Made by a program: the position numbers and the translations under genes. A stretch of DNA of 64,000 bases. Origin: Sabethes cyaneus (Eukaryota; Arthropoda; Insecta; Diptera; Culicidae). This document shows, one piece after another, positions 1-11,520 of this stretch. The DNA is taken from NCBI RefSeq assembly GCF_943734655.1, contig NC_071355.1, positions 205,956,939-206,020,938 on the forward strand. Reading direction: 5' to 3'. Within the stretch, counting starts at the first letter, position 1. Every line of letters begins with the position of its first letter. The notes beneath the pieces are model-generated. The model saw only the letters and a program-made list of their open reading frames with translations, was not told the origin of the DNA and did no database searches.

Positions 1-305
1 AATCTCTGACTAGCCATACCTGTTGTTTGCTTTGTTATACGCGGTTTTCCTTTCCTCCTTCGAGTATTTCTGTCTTTCACTTCTGTCTCCCTTTAGAACC
101 TTTTGATCTTATTTCGTCTTTCTGTTTCACTGCTATGATTAGCTTTTAACGGTTTGGCTTCAGACAAGGTAATGGGTAATGGGTAATTCCTCTTATCAAA
201 GCGTGGAAGTTATATAATGATGATATGTCGTTACTAGTGGTGCTTTACTATGTTTAAAGGGTTCTGCCGGGAGTCACTCTCCGTAACAGAATACCCACGC
301 CATAG

Positions 306-655
306 ACTTACTTACTTAGGTGGCTTGCCGTCCTAAGACAAACAAAAGCCTGTTGAACAAAGTTTCTCCATGTAACTCGGTTGAGGGCTACCGCTCTCCA
401 ATTCTTCGGACACCGAGTACTCTCCGCCAGATCTCGCTCCACCTGGTCTAACCATCTTGCTCGCTGCGCTCCTGGTCGTCTTGTTCCTACCGGATTTGAG
501 GCGAACATCATCTTTGCAGGGTAGTTGTCCGGCATTTTTGCAGCATGCCCTGCCCATCGTATCCCTCCAGTTTTAGTCACCTTTTGGATACTGGGTTCGC
601 CATAAAGCTGTGCAAGTTCCCGCCTCCATACTCCGTTCTCCTGTAGTACGTCGCC
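306..655 (-). pseudogene. 3' end of an RTE-like non-LTR retrotransposon
   Basis: The minus-strand translation (308-580) carries the C-terminal signature seen in the other RTE-like copies here: RWAGHAAKMPDNYPAK, then GTRRPGAQRARWLDQVERDL. It corresponds to roughly residues 440-540 of the uninterrupted copy at 62.2-64.0 kb. The 3' end is a short run of TTAC units on the + strand (about 307-318), read as TAAG on the element strand, the same tail found near 16036, 30793 and 42735. Everything upstream of the C-terminal region is missing, as expected from 5' truncation during target-primed reverse transcription. The frame breaks near 610. It is dead and belongs to the same broad family as the other RTE-like copies. 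Confidence 0.85.
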
Positions 656-664
656 GTTGATACT

Positions 665-755
665 GCATGTAAATTGACCAAACTCATGATTTTACTCTTT
701 GACCTTGAAATGCGGTCAGGTATTAATATCAATATTTTTGTTTAAACGACTGCAT
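665..755 (-). repeat. Short dispersed segment also found beside the SINE-A hairpin
   Basis: About 60-80 bases match, in reverse complement, the DNA just right of the SINE-A inverted repeat (about 32125-32195). Shared features are CTGACCGCATTTCAAGGTCA followed by a diverged stretch and GAGTTTGGTCAA. It contains no ORF. It is either a piece of an extended SINE-A 3' region or an independent small repeat. Confidence 0.55.
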
Positions 756-862
756 AGAAACGGAGCCTTTCTCCGAAAACCCGCGCTGAGAATCGCGGCC
801 TAACACGCTGACAGACGAACAACGTCACACGCAGTACCTTGCAAGTCGTAAGGGCCTGCATA

Positions 863-1308
863 GTGTCGTCGTCCTGAAAGTAAAAACAAGTTAGATTAAA
901 ACTTCTCGGTCGATGGTTTCTACAGTAGACGGAGGAAGAGGCACAATTTGTGTCTAAAAATAACCCAATCCAGATATGTCACTGCATTAATAAGGGGGGT
1001 TGCGCAGTCTCCTTTTGTCCAGCGCCTCTATGGTTCAAAGGTACACGATTACCAGCGAGCCACACGCCCTGGCGGGTGTTGTGAGTTCGAATCCGGTTAT
1101 AATCTCTGATTATAGCTTGGATCGACCCATGCACCTTCCAGCATTGGACAAAAGGTAGGAGTCACAACGACAACTTGTTAAGCGTAGCTATCTATTTATC
1201 CCCCCCCCCCTTCGTTTCCACTCTTTCCCTTTCATTACCAAAAAATTTTCATTACTTTCCCCTACCGTCCTTCATCAATTGTAGAACTATCGTTTCAAAA
1301 AAATATTA
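863..1308 (+). repeat. SINE-A copy 1 (long form)
   Basis: One of four copies in the window (others at about 8682, 31344-31672 and 31798-32130). The head looks tRNA-like, with a Pol III box-B match GAGTTCGAATCC near 1083 and a plausible box A around the TGGTTCAAAGGTACACG segment near 1030. The body runs through the ATTGGACAAAAGGTAGGAG and CAACTTGTTAAGCGTAGCTA blocks, and the copy ends in CAAAAAAATATTA. This copy carries about 160 extra 5' bases (GTGTCGTCGTCCTGAAAGTA onward) that are rearranged at the 31-kb locus. It has no coding capacity. No clear target duplication was found. Confidence 0.75.
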
Positions 1309-1384
1309 ACTGCACATAAAATTTAGGCGTTGATGGGACCGACTTTTTTGTTACGTTTACCCATTGTTTACCTCCCAGATGACC

Positions 1385-1590
1385 TCGAGGTAAGATACTG
1401 GTCTAGCTAGCCAGTTGTATATTCGAATATCGGCTGAGAGAGGCTGCAAGAGTTAATAGGATCTTAGCACTCTCTCCACAATTGCCCTGTACTGTAACAG
1501 CTAGCTGCGAAGTCTGTCGAATAAAAACAGAAGGTCGAGCACCGAAAGCAGTGTGTAGCATTAAGGCTTTGCTTTGCTTTTATCCACTAT
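1385..1590 (+). repeat. SINE-B copy 1
   Basis: tRNA-derived SINE with a decayed box B (TATTCGAATATCGG near 1420), the CTGTACTGTAACAGCTAGC stretch, the diagnostic GCGAAGTCTGTCGA block near 1507 and a 3' end of repeated GCTTT units (GGCTTTGCTTTGCTTTT near 1565). The same order of blocks occurs at 2440-2555, 19945-20126 and, reversed, at 38170-38385 and 59105-59330. Confidence 0.75.
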
Positions 1591-1624
1591 TTCTACAAAG
1601 TCAGCTTGTTATTCGACACTAGGT

Positions 1625-2440
1625 GTTTTACAAAATCTGGCCTCCATGATGATGACCCAAAATTTCCTAATTGAGCGAAGTTCCGGCGAGTTCGGTGAGT
1701 TGACGTCTTTTGGTACAAAAACAACATTACTGTATCTCTGTACCAGTCTAACATTAGGCGCGGGTAGTGGCAAGATGTCAAATCCGCAGTCCGTGAAACC
1801 GCAGAAAGAGCAGTAGGTGCTTTTGTCCCGGTAGGTTTATCCATCACCGGTATCCGTTGAGGTGTACGGTTGGCTTATCGTGCCGCTCCCAAAAGATAGG
1901 TTGCTGAACCGAGAACGATTTGCCGAATTTGTCACCTTCTTCCTCAGGAACGACCAACCGATGTGATACCGGTGAAACTCCTGCCCCAAACTGCTCTGTA
2001 TCCGGATCCGCCTTGATGTAAGTCTCGTCGTCTATCACGACGCAACTCGGTTTTATCACTTCCAGTACATCTTCCTGGTGCCGGTTTTAGCAATCGTGTT
2101 TTGTTTGTCGTTGCGGTTCGATGGCTTGAAGGAGTGGAGGCACGTTTGATAGTTGTTGGACAAACTGGATTGCAACATCCGCCTTCTTCGCTACAACGCG
2201 AATCGAAAATTTAGGTCAACGCTTGAATAGGCTCAATGCCTTCCTGGCCTTCGCCAAGTTGGCTGTCTTCGATTCGCCATTGGATCTTCGGGGTGGTCTT
2301 GAGTGACTTCGCCACCCAGGACCCAGGACACCGTCGATTAATAGATTCCCAGAGGTTTTCTGATCCTTCTGAATTTTCCACAACAGCTTTTTTTATTTTT
2401 TGCGGATCTGCTCTTGCTCCGTACCACTTAGCTGGTTTCG
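1625..2440 (-). pseudogene. Decayed Tc1/mariner-type transposase
   Basis: Minus-strand fragments in transposase order. The N-terminal part (2211-2440) reads DPQKIKKAVVENSEGSEN. A catalytic block near 2030 reads CVVIDDETYIKAD, with the first D in DDETY. A second block near 1760 reads TADLTSCHYPRLMLDWYRD, with the second D before LTSCHY. The third region near 1680 still reads SPELR..KFW, but the acidic residue expected in the family pattern PIEKFW is replaced. The pieces sit in different frames with stops between them, so the gene is inactive. The wording resembles, but is clearly diverged from, the DD37E copies at 9.0 and 15.7 kb. Terminal repeats were not found. Confidence 0.8.
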
Positions 2441-2558
2441 AGATACGATGCTGGTCTAACAAGCCGTCGTCTGTGAAGTCGGTCGATAAAGAAGGTTCAA
2501 GTCTTAGAAAAGTCGTTCAAGCCCAATGTTTTGCTTTTTTTGCTTTTGCTCCATCTCG
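2440..2558 (+). repeat. SINE-B copy 2, internally deleted
   Basis: It begins ACGATGCTGGTCTAACAAGCC, the family's 5' block. It skips most of the box-B region and resumes at TGAAGTCGGTCGATAAAGAAG, then continues through CTTAGAAAAGTCGTTCAAGCC to a GCTTTT-type 3' end. About 80 bases of the middle are missing compared with the 19945 copy. Confidence 0.7.
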
Positions 2559-2977
2559 CTAATCTTTCAGCAAAGTATGAGGTAATTTTGTCAAATTCTT
2601 GAACATTAGTTTCAGCCAAAATTTCAGTCAATTTTTTCCCGCACACTAAAATGTTACAAACTAATTAACGTGTTACTCTTTTTCGAATACCTGCAATCTA
2701 CAGACTGCACACGAGAAACCATGAGTGAGCTTGAGACAGAGTTGTCAGTGTTTTTGATGGGGTCGGTTGATTGTTTGCCTTGCGATTTTTCTCTGCTTCT
2801 TCAAAGGTGGTCGGTGTTTTGGATAGATAACTATAAATACAATTTAGGGATTTTTTACAACTCTGATATTCTATGGTTTAATTCTTCCACATGATAAATT
2901 CTTCTAATGTATGTATTATTTTGAGTATAGTGAGGACTGATGAGGGAGGGGTGAAGGGAGGAGGGAGGAGTGAAATC

Positions 2978-3052
2978 AGTTGTCATAGAGTGGCAACACT
3001 GTCAAAGTTGAAACAACGATCCACTGATCAGTGTCACCCACTATGACAATTG
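2978..3052. repeat. Small imperfect inverted repeat
   Basis: TTGTCATAGAGTGG near 2980 is answered by CCACTATGACAA near 3036, and AACACTG is answered by CAGTGT inside it. The whole could fold as a hairpin of about 75 bases. It may be a degraded miniature element. No clear target duplication was seen. Confidence 0.4.
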
Positions 3053-6000
3053 CTTTCAAAAAAGTATGGAAAAGCAAGGGAATTGTCATTATTTGGGACA
3101 GTTTATCATTTCACTATTACAAACAGATATTATATTTCCGTAAGAGCAACCTCACGAAAATGACCTACATAAAATTTCAACTACACTTATGGTTAAACTA
3201 ACACATCTTTCATACTAACACAATGATTATGACTACTGTACTGTGAATCCACAGAGAAGTGAGTGATTTTTAGCGTTATAAATATTATTCGCAACCATTT
3301 CCGACGGTCCGATCGGTAGTTAGTTTTAAATACACCATTTTTTTTTAGTTTAGTCAATAAACAGTTTCATGAAAATATACAACACCATCAGTACATTTTT
3401 CAATTAGTTCAGCTTTTCGTTGGTCAAACATTAGCATTAGAAGATTATTTTCGTAGTAATCCATCAAGTAGAGTAGTTGCGCAAATTTTATTTTTGATTT
3501 CAACGAGAATATTATTTGAACACTTATCAAAAAAACAGATAGCTAAACATTGTACCTTCTTACCTTTATTTCTTCACATCCCGTGCTATCGATCTCCAGG
3601 AGAAGGCGAAAAAGTTCTCGAAACTATAATTAATAACAAAATCTATTGTGCTGCTAAATAAATTCTTTAAGAAGTTGTTGAATAAAGCTTAGGTATAACG
3701 TAGCATTAGTTGAATTAAGAAAAAAAGGAGAGATTATTATAATTAATAGACTATGATGGAAATGCCGGTAAAAACATTAGAGTAATTAACAAAACAGCAA
3801 GTAAGTTTCGAATTTCAAGCAGTTGCTATCTTGAATAAAGCGAACGTTTAAGGTACTCTACTTAAAAAGAAAATTCCAATTACATCCAAATAATCCCTCT
3901 GGCATCCGAGGTAGAAAATAAAACTAAATGGCTAGCTTGGCTGACGGAGCCATGCTCGGCTTCCCGAGCATCGTGATCATCGGTCAATGTAGCTTACAAC
4001 CCACCAGAGAATTTATCGTAGCCGACAACCATAACGAACTTTCGTTCCTTGTAACCGATAAGCGAATAATTTCAATTGTAACGCTCGAAAAATTGCAAAT
4101 TGCAGAGATAGAACGATAAAATTATATACTTACATAAGCCATAGTTACCCTCAACTGACGAAAGAAACCTCTCGCCCCCGGTACGCAGGCCCTGGTGCTG
4201 CTGACTTCGCCCAGCCCCATCCTGATTCGGTAGAAATGCTCTAGCTAAAATGTTTGAAAGCTTTAAATAATTTAAGTCACAATTTCTGTGATCAACATCG
4301 ATTGCTTTGAAAAGAGTTTGTACTTCCACGATACCAAACGAAAGTAGATAAATCTCGAACCGGTCAATCGGCTGGGACCGGCGTTCATTCGGCCCGGGAT
4401 CGCTTTTGGATCGACTTTTCAGCATACAGGAACCAATCCAAAGTGTGTAGACACTGGTTTTACGATCAAAAAATGTGTAGTTCTAGGAAAAAAAACAACA
4501 AGATAAAATTTCATCAATTTAGTCATAAGTATTTGGTATCATCAGCGCGAAATATCTAAACAAATGCCGATGTGGTATGGTAACTGAGGAAAAGAATAAC
4601 TCTTTTTTATTAACATCGTAAGAAGCATACATGCTAAGCTAGTTGCAAGAACTAGATAAAACAAAGACTTATTATGGTTACATGTAGAAGGATGCGGAGC
4701 AAAAGCTCAGCAAACATACAAGCCTACATACACTGAGCGATCGATCAGTCTCGATCGAACTCACTTTGTTCAAATGGCAGAAGAAAATCTTTTATGAATG
4801 TTTGGAAATGATCACAGATTCGATGGTCCTTCGAAAAACATAGCTCGAAACTTCAATACTGCCGTCCGTCCATTTCCAAATATTGGTAAAAGAAATTGGC
4901 TTATTGCTAACCGAAACCATAAGTGCTGATACCTGCACACAAACAAATACCGGAAAACATCGCAAAATGCATTCAAAGTGCAAGATAGCTAATCTTCTAT
5001 GACAAAAAAAATCACAGTCAAGTCAGTTTTAGGCATGATTGCATAAAGCAAAAACGATACATCATAAATAACGAATAGCTCCGTAATTGCGAAAGACATA
5101 CACAACACCGCTTTGATCGAACTCATTCATGAATTTGACATGACGACGGACACAATTTCACTACATTTCGAAAAGAATAAAGATAACGTTATGAGAAGCA
5201 ATCCAGTGGCTGTATATAGTGTAAAAACAATATTGAATAAGGATGTAATTAAGCAAATTAGCAAACGAAAAACAACGGCGCGATAAAATCAATTCTGAAT
5301 CATAAGTTTGTTTCGTGTGGTTCAACAACGTTCCGTACGTTGGTTGGGACGATTACTTAGGATACTTTTTGCTTTAAACTAACTAAAAGAGCTATAGTGT
5401 AAAAGGCGTCACTGATAACCTTTCGTTAATAGACCATTTAACAGAATTGACACACTAACGTGAACAGTAGTAGGTGATTTAGTTAGACTTGCTCACTGCT
5501 TGAAAAAAAATTCAATAGTAGTGCAGGATTAAACTATTGCAACCAACAAAAAAACCAAAAAAATATCATATTTTCTCTGATACACAATTTTGTCATGTTT
5601 TTCCTGTTTTGTTTTGGAGAAAAATCTATTGAGAACTGGCATAAAATACTCGTTATTTGAAGTGTCCACAGGACTCATGTGGTTTGCTTAAAAATAAATT
5701 ACGAAGAAACAAAAATGAAGTAATGTTAAAAAGTTTTGTTAAATTTTAGTTTATCCATGATTTTTAACAAGACGTGCACACTGTGAGCAAATTAAAAAAA
5801 AGGACTCCATACATAGAATATTGTATTGATTTTACAATACTTTGGAATACCAAATCTAAAAAACAAGTTTATATGATTTCCAGTTCCAAATATATCTGTC
5901 GGTCACATTTGCTAGCCACAGTCTATAACAACACATCGTATAGTAGTGTAAATAAATCATCGAGTAAACGCCACATCATTTCACGGTAGATGCAAGCCAA

Positions 6001-8534
6001 AACTGCAAACACATCCTGCAAAATATCTCACTAATCCACTTTACAAGCAAATGATACTCATGGAACGACATGTTGCATATGCAGAACCACAACCGAAAAA
6101 AAGTAAAATGTTCCAATCAAAATAAACACGTTCTATATAGTCGTAAACATATTTGCATTCGAAATCCATTGAAAGAAAAACTTACAACATGAAACTATTG
6201 CACTTCTCAAAACGTAGCTAATAAAGAAAACGCAGTCGAAAAGAGCAAAAATTACTCGAAAACCCTACGCTAACGCTGGCCACCAGGAAGGGATTGGTGA
6301 ACCGAAAGCGTTAATAGACGAGTCTAAAAGTTTAAGATGCACGCGGCTAATGATATAAGCAAAAGTATAAATAAAACAAAATTACAAACGACTCATGAAA
6401 TAACAGGAACTCAGACACGTATTTGGTTGTTCGATTAATTATAAATTATAAAATCAAAGTTGTTGCATTACTACCTAAACATCATATTACATTTTGCTAC
6501 TCGAAATATGCACATCATTGGAGGAGTTGAATAAAATTTGATTGAATCAATAAGCGAAGCAACAAAAACAAATGCTAGAAGCATCTGAAAAATTATTCGA
6601 ACAAGCAATCGCATAGAATAACGACCTATCAAGTGGTTAAGTGGAAAAGTCGTCGATTGTTTTGTGGGACGTAAAAAACAATAACATTTTGTTTTTACGA
6701 TTGTCTGTTGGTCTGATTCGCGTCTAGCCAAAAAGGAATACACATTTTTAGCAGTTGTTTCTCGCTTGGATGAAAATTAGAAACTGAAGGACATGCGATT
6801 GCTTTCATTTGATAGATTGAAACGTTAGTTTATATTTTCGCTATTTTAGCCAATGCAAAATAACATTCATTGATTGAATTTTGCGGTCATTGTTCGTTAG
6901 TTTTATGTTCAAAGTTTAAACAACATTAATAAAAAAGGAAAAAGTCCTGAGAATTCTAACCGCTCGAGTAAAACATGCCGAACGGAACATACATCTTAAG
7001 AACAACCAAACAAAACCTAAATGACGAAAGTGAAAATTGTAGCATATTTAAACAGAGCAAAAAAAAATGAAATGAGAAACTAAAGATATTGTTATTATGT
7101 ATAATGTTTGACCAATAAAAAGAGAACAGTTGATTTAACAAAACTAAAATGGCTTATCCTATCCATAGCAGTTTGAACCAGTCGAGTTTTACTGATAATC
7201 TTCCACTTTCTTTTACAGAGAAAAGCTGAAAAAGTGATGCTTTAGGCAGCAAATCGGTGACACCACATGTAAATAGATCATAAGACTACTACGCTGACAT
7301 TCAAAATGTAACACACCTACAACAAATAATTCACTCTCCAAATAATTCGTTCCTGTGCATCTGAAACAAAGGACCTGTTTCTTTTCCTCTTCGAGATACA
7401 ACTAGGCACATTCATTAGCTTAGTGTTTGTTTTCAGGCGAATTTTCTAGCACTCCGTTTCTTAAAACTTACCATAGTTCCCATGTGCTTTGTGATGAATA
7501 TCACCGAATATCGCGGCGTTCGTATTAAAATTCACTGCGGATTCTTTCCTTCCCCGGAAGGGGGGGGGGGGGGGGGGAAATGATTTCCGGTAGTGAAAGA
7601 TTCGATTTCTCTTAAAGACCACACTCGTATTAAGAAAGTTAGATTTTACGATCAACAGTTATTCATCTTTTACCGACACTTTATTGTAGTCATAAGGCAT
7701 CCATTTTTGTTTTGTTCAGCTGCGTTCCAACAAGATACAATAGATAGCACGTTGTGCCTTTATTCGTAACTTTGTCCTAATATTGATAACGATTAATTTT
7801 TCCTTGCAATTGTATGCATATGTCTATTATTTTGAAAAGCTTAATTTGGAACTGTTGCGTCGGTACCAGCTTCTGATTCAAATAAACATGTTTTGAAATT
7901 TCCAAACCGTGCGATGAATTTAAAAGAAATTCCATGAATTAGGAGCATTTTCAAAAACCGTTCGTTGGACAAGTCCTTTTGCGATGATCCACGAGAAATC
8001 AGTCTTGAAGAAACTTATTATGAATATTTCAAGATGCTTTTTATTGACCTTTAGTTTTTAAAATAAATTAAAACAATCAAGTCTAAGGTACTAGGTAACT
8101 ATGTTATTAGATGACGCGAAGTTTTAGGGCTATTACTTTTTTTCAGTTTAGCTCTCCACTCTTATAATTTGGCGTCTATTAAACCGTGACTGCTTTTAAG
8201 ACAACTGAAATTGGTCTAGGTTGCAACTTAGGGATATAAATATTGTAAAAATTTGTCTCATACTGTAAGAATTTGTTCGCACCTGAAGTCTTGTATGAAA
8301 ACGTTGTAGACGGAATATTCGAGCATGTTACGTACAACAGCAGTTTTCAGAGTGGAGAACTGCAATCAAAAACCAGCAATCGGTCATAATAAATGGAACC
8401 TTCAAGGCAGTGGTGGCCACGGTATAAGCATAATGCGGGCTAAACCAGATCTCCCCAATGACGATTTATTCCTCCTTAACTATTTTCGAAGTTGTTGCAA
8501 ATGATAACCCAAACAATTGATTATTTTCTGTTTA
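3053..8534. other. AT-rich stretch without recognisable genes
   Basis: Only short ORFs are present (longest 117 codons on the minus strand at 4072-4425), none with a family I recognise. It contains a compact hairpin near 3951 (ATGCTCGG, three bases, CCGAGCAT) and a run of G of at least 17 bases near 7561. I see no transposon signature or RNA gene in this stretch. Confidence 0.6.
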
Positions 8535-8668
8535 ACCCAAAGTTGTGCTTGTAATGTCAAACATTGTTTGTTCTAATTCTTATTCGATTAGAAGAGGAGT
8601 GCCACAAGGCTCTGTTTTAGGCCCGTTTTTATTTTTGACATATATAAACGACTTTCCAATCATACTAA

Positions 8669-8972
8669 TTGAATTGATTTGTTCAAAGGTACACGGGTAC
8701 CAGCGAGCCACACGCCCTGGCAGGTGTTGTGGCTTGTGGGTTCAAATCCGGTTATAATCTCTGATTATAGCTTGGTTCGACCCATGCACCTTCCAGCATT
8801 GGACAAAAGATAGGAGTCACAACGACAACTTGTTAAGCGTAGCTACCTATTACCCCCCTTCCTTTCCACTCTTTCCCCTTCATTCTCAAAAAATCCTTCT
8901 TCATTACTTTCCCTTACCGTCCCTTCATCAATTGTAGAATCATCGTTTCAAAAAAAATATTAATCATACTAA
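8669..8972 (+). repeat. SINE-A copy 2 (5'-truncated), with target duplication
   Basis: SINE-A sequence starts at TTCAAAGGTACACGG (8682) and ends CAAAAAAAATATT (about 8961). It is bracketed by the direct repeat AATCATACTAA at 8658-8668 and 8962-8972, an 11-bp target-site duplication. Thirteen extra bases (8669-8681) lie between the left duplication and the SINE body. Box B is GGGTTCAAATCC near 8739. It interrupts the CR1-like RT between the INDFP and YADN motifs. Excising one duplication plus the insert restores the RT frame. Confidence 0.88.
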
Positions 8973-9029
8973 AATATTTCCTGATCCACCGTTACGCAGA
9001 TAACGTTCAGTTGTATTATAGGTGTAATA

Positions 9030-10240
9030 AAGGGTGTCCCACATCAAATTGCTTCACGGAAAAAACGGTGTAGAAAGTTACCCATTGGGTATTTTCTCTT
9101 GAAAATTTGGGTAAAAGTAGTTTCGAGTGTATTGTTTACACTGTCTTTTTATCGCTGTCAGTTTTTTGAAAATTGGAAAACAAAATTTGGAAATTGCAAT
9201 TTTCAACACTCACCGGGACATCGGAAACCAACTCGGAAGCGTGCAATCATCGGTGAGTCGTGAGATTAAACGTTACTATTAAACTCTGAGCATCGAACGG
9301 AAGGAGAAATGCGGCCAGAATGCATGTTCTATTAGTGATCACGATCACAAGCGTTTAAGCGGAATCCCAATGCGTCGGTCAGGGATGTGACAAAAAAGTT
9401 GAATCTGTCCAAGTCTTTCGTTCAAAGAGCCAAGGACTGCATACGTACAAAGTGCAGCAGGCTCCAAACCGTGACGAACGGCAAAATACGGTGGGAAAGT
9501 CACGGGTCCGGAAACTGTACACCCAGATGCTGACGAAAGGATGATGAGACTTACGTCAGGGTGGACTTCCGGCAGCTTCCGTGGCTACTGTTCTTCACTG
9601 CCCAGCACAAGTTTGATGTTCCGAAGGAAGTAAGGAAGCAGAAACTTTCAAAGCTTGCCAAGAAATACATGATTTGGCAAGCGATCTGTTCATGTGACAA
9701 ACGGAGTGCGCCGTTCGTGACAACCGGGACTGTAAACGGGCAGATCTACCTCAAGGAGTGTCTACAGAAGCGTCTGCTTCATCTGTTGAAGCAGCAAGAG
9801 GGCCCTATGGTCTTCTGGTCGGATCTAGCTTCGTGCCACTATTCAAAAGATGTCCCGGAGTTGTACGAAGCCAACGGGGTTACTGTCGAACCCAAGGACT
9901 TCAACACTCTCCCCTCCCAACGCACCGGAACTAAAGCCCATTGAAAAATACTGGACTATTATGAAGCAGGCACTACTGAAGCATCCCAAGGAGGTCAAAT
10001 CTGCGGAAAGCATGAAGTCCCCGTACAGAAGAAGCTGCAGCCAGATGTTGTACAAGAACTTATGAGTGGAGTTAAGCGTGCGAGCATACGGTTATGGTAT
10101 TGAAGGTGAATAAAATAAATGTGCCAAAAGCTTCCCATAGGGTTATATTTTATTGTCTGAAAGTTTGAAAAGGATCAGCCAACTAAGTAATTTTCTACAG
10201 CGTTTTTTTTTCGCGATGCAATTTGATATGGGACACCCTT
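9030..10240 (+). mobile_element. DD37E Tc1/mariner transposon (ITmD37E type), near full length
   Basis: The 1,211-bp element is bounded by inverted repeats starting AAGGGTGTCCCA (left) and its complement ending TGGGACACCCTT (right). It is flanked by TA at 9028-9029 and 10241-10242. Similarity between the two ends continues about 55 bases inward (GTAA.TTTCTACA.CGTTTTTT on the right arm, its complement on the left). Length, TA target and transposase all fit the IS630-Tc1-mariner superfamily. It landed inside the CR1-like RT, so it is younger than that element. A second, badly broken copy lies at 15687-17660 on the other strand. Confidence 0.9.
9200..10065 (+). pseudogene. DD37E transposase, frameshifted
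   Basis: Order along the gene: a helix-turn-helix-like region near 9215-9285 (DIGNQLGS.QSSVSREIKRYY), DDETYVRVDFRQLP near 9549 with the first catalytic D, MIWQAICSCDKRSAPFVTTGTVNGQ, then FWSDLASCHYSKDVPELYEA near 9818 with the second D. After a frameshift near 9905 comes PPNAPELKPIEKYWTIMKQAL with the terminal E. I count 37 residues between the second D and the E, which is the DD37E signature described from mosquitoes. Frame changes before 9540 and near 9905 make it non-functional, although all three catalytic residues are still readable. The transposase would cut and paste the element at TA sites in the nucleus. Confidence 0.88.
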
Positions 10241-10555
10241 TATTCTAGACAAAAATGTAATCGTTTCGCAATTGAATAAGGATTTGGCTCGTATACCTGA
10301 GTGGTCCTTGAGAAACAATTTGCCCATCCATAAATCGCACACAATGTTCTTTGGTGATATTAGAAATAACGTGGATAAACCATCTTTGAGGCTGAAAGGC
10401 ACTTCTTTGCCAGTGAATTCCTGTCTCAAAATTTTGGCTTGCTTATATTTCGATTAATAAAATTCAAAGAACCGCACTATTTGTTTAGAAAACTGAGACG
10501 TTTACGGAGCTGTCAAAAATTTGTAAAATACTCAAATCTCGGTTTACGTCCACTA

Positions 10556-10805
10556 TTGGGGGACGTAAAAAATTGGTCGTAAAAAAGAGGACATCAATTC
10601 AAATTTTGGACGTAAAAAAGAGGACATCAATTCAAATTTTGGATGTAAAAAAAGATGACGTTAATACAAATTTCGGTCGTGAAAAAAAGAGACGTTATTT
10701 CGAATTTCCTGAGATTACCTCATGCGATTTGACGAAGACGGTAATTCAAATTTCGAACGTAAAAAGAAAAGACGGTAATTTAAATTTTGGACGTAAAAAA
10801 GCGGG
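10556..10805 (+). repeat. Tandem GGACGTAAAAAAG units inside MITE-1
   Basis: About six to seven degenerate units of roughly 33-38 bp, each with (G)ACGTAAAAAAGAGGAC followed by ATCAATTCAAATTTTGG. Each unit contains the ACGT core of the terminal repeat, so the array may have grown from the end. In copy 2 the equivalent block is present in the opposite orientation. Confidence 0.75.
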
Positions 10806-10937
10806 CCAAAAACCATGCCAAATATCGAACCGATGCTGTATTTGATTGTAGAAAAATAAACTTGATAAGGCCCTTACAAATATTTTTTAAAGTTTTTTTA
10901 AAGCCAAAAAAATGTGGGTTTTAAGCATCTTTACTTA

Positions 10938-11090
10938 CACCCGTATTCTGTATTTCGAACGTATTGGTATTTCGAACGAAAGTGGATGGCATGGTATTCT
11001 TCATTCCGCTAGCAAAATCAAATGGGCAAAACAACTCGTTCGAAACAAGTCGAACGAAATAAAACTCGTTCGAAATACAGAAGAAAGGTG
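10938..11090. mobile_element. 153-bp MITE with TTA duplication (PIF/Harbinger-like)
   Basis: The left end CACCCGTATTCTGTATTTCG pairs with the complement of the right end (CACCTTTCTTCTGTATTTCG on the opposite strand), giving a 24-bp imperfect inverted repeat. It is flanked by TTA at 10935-10937 and 11091-11093. Copies 2 and 3 of MITE-1 lack this insert, so its limits are supported by empty sites. A 3-bp TTA target suggests PIF/Harbinger, but the superfamily assignment is inferred from the target only. Confidence 0.75.
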
Positions 11091-11136
11091 TTAAACTTTG
11101 AACGTGAAAACCAAATCTATTCCTTCTTTTAATATA

Positions 11137-11520
11137 CAGTCAGTTCAGTATCAAGGGTCACGCACAATTGTGGGTCATTTTAGCATTAGCTGCTAATTTT
11201 CGCCTATATCACCTAATGTTTGATCAAATTGTTAGTGCTACTTATGAGTAACAATTTTATCAATCATTTAGCATAATATTCACGCATTAATCGCCAGATA
11301 AAGCTAAAATGACCCATAATTGTTACAGAGACTATAGATTACAGAGGCGCCGAGACACTCAAAAATCGCTAAATTTTGAACGAAAGCGAGAGAGTTACCT
11401 TTATTTATGATGGTACTCTCCGTTTTGTTTCAAAATTGAGCGGATTTTGAGTGTCTCGACGCCTCTGTAATTTATTGTCTCTGTAATAATTGTGTGTGAC
11501 CCATGATTGTAGACTGACTG
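11137..11520. mobile_element. TA-flanked MITE nested in MITE-1
   Basis: The ends TATACAGTCAGT (11133) and ACTGACTGTATA (11513-11524) are inverted. The arms continue as AAGGGTCACGCACAATTG.GGGTCATTTTAGC against its complement, interrupted on the right by the hAT-like insert. A TA target and CAGT termini point to a Tc1/mariner-derived miniature element. MITE-1 copy 3 has an uninterrupted ...CTTTTAATATATACG... at the corresponding place, which supports insertion into a TA-rich site. It has no coding capacity. Confidence 0.78.
11324..11485. mobile_element. 162-bp hAT-like MITE, third nesting level
   Basis: Inverted repeats of about 50 bp start TACAGAGAC on both strands and include ATTACAGAGGCG and GAGACACTCAAAA. 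The exact 8-bp direct repeat ATAATTGT flanks it (11316-11323 and 11486-11493). It sits in the right arm of the TA-flanked MITE. The intact left arm shows the undisturbed sequence, so the duplication is real. An 8-bp duplication is the hAT hallmark. Confidence 0.87.

Larger units (their letters stand above)
8535..10457 (+). pseudogene. CR1-like reverse transcriptase fragment split by two insertions
   Basis: Three exon-like pieces (8535-8668, 8973-9029, 10243-10457) encode contiguous RT sequence once the insertions are taken out. The first has RRGVPQGSVLGPFLF (motif B region) and YINDFP. The second has HRYADNVQLYY, the YADD catalytic box with the second D changed to N. The third has LNKDLARIPEWSLRNNLPIHKS, typical of the region after the catalytic box in CR1-type enzymes. 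Removing one 11-bp and one TA duplication joins all three in one frame, ending at a stop at 10457. The 5' part of RT, the endonuclease and the 3' UTR are missing or unrecognisable. The YADN change makes the copy inactive. Confidence 0.85.
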
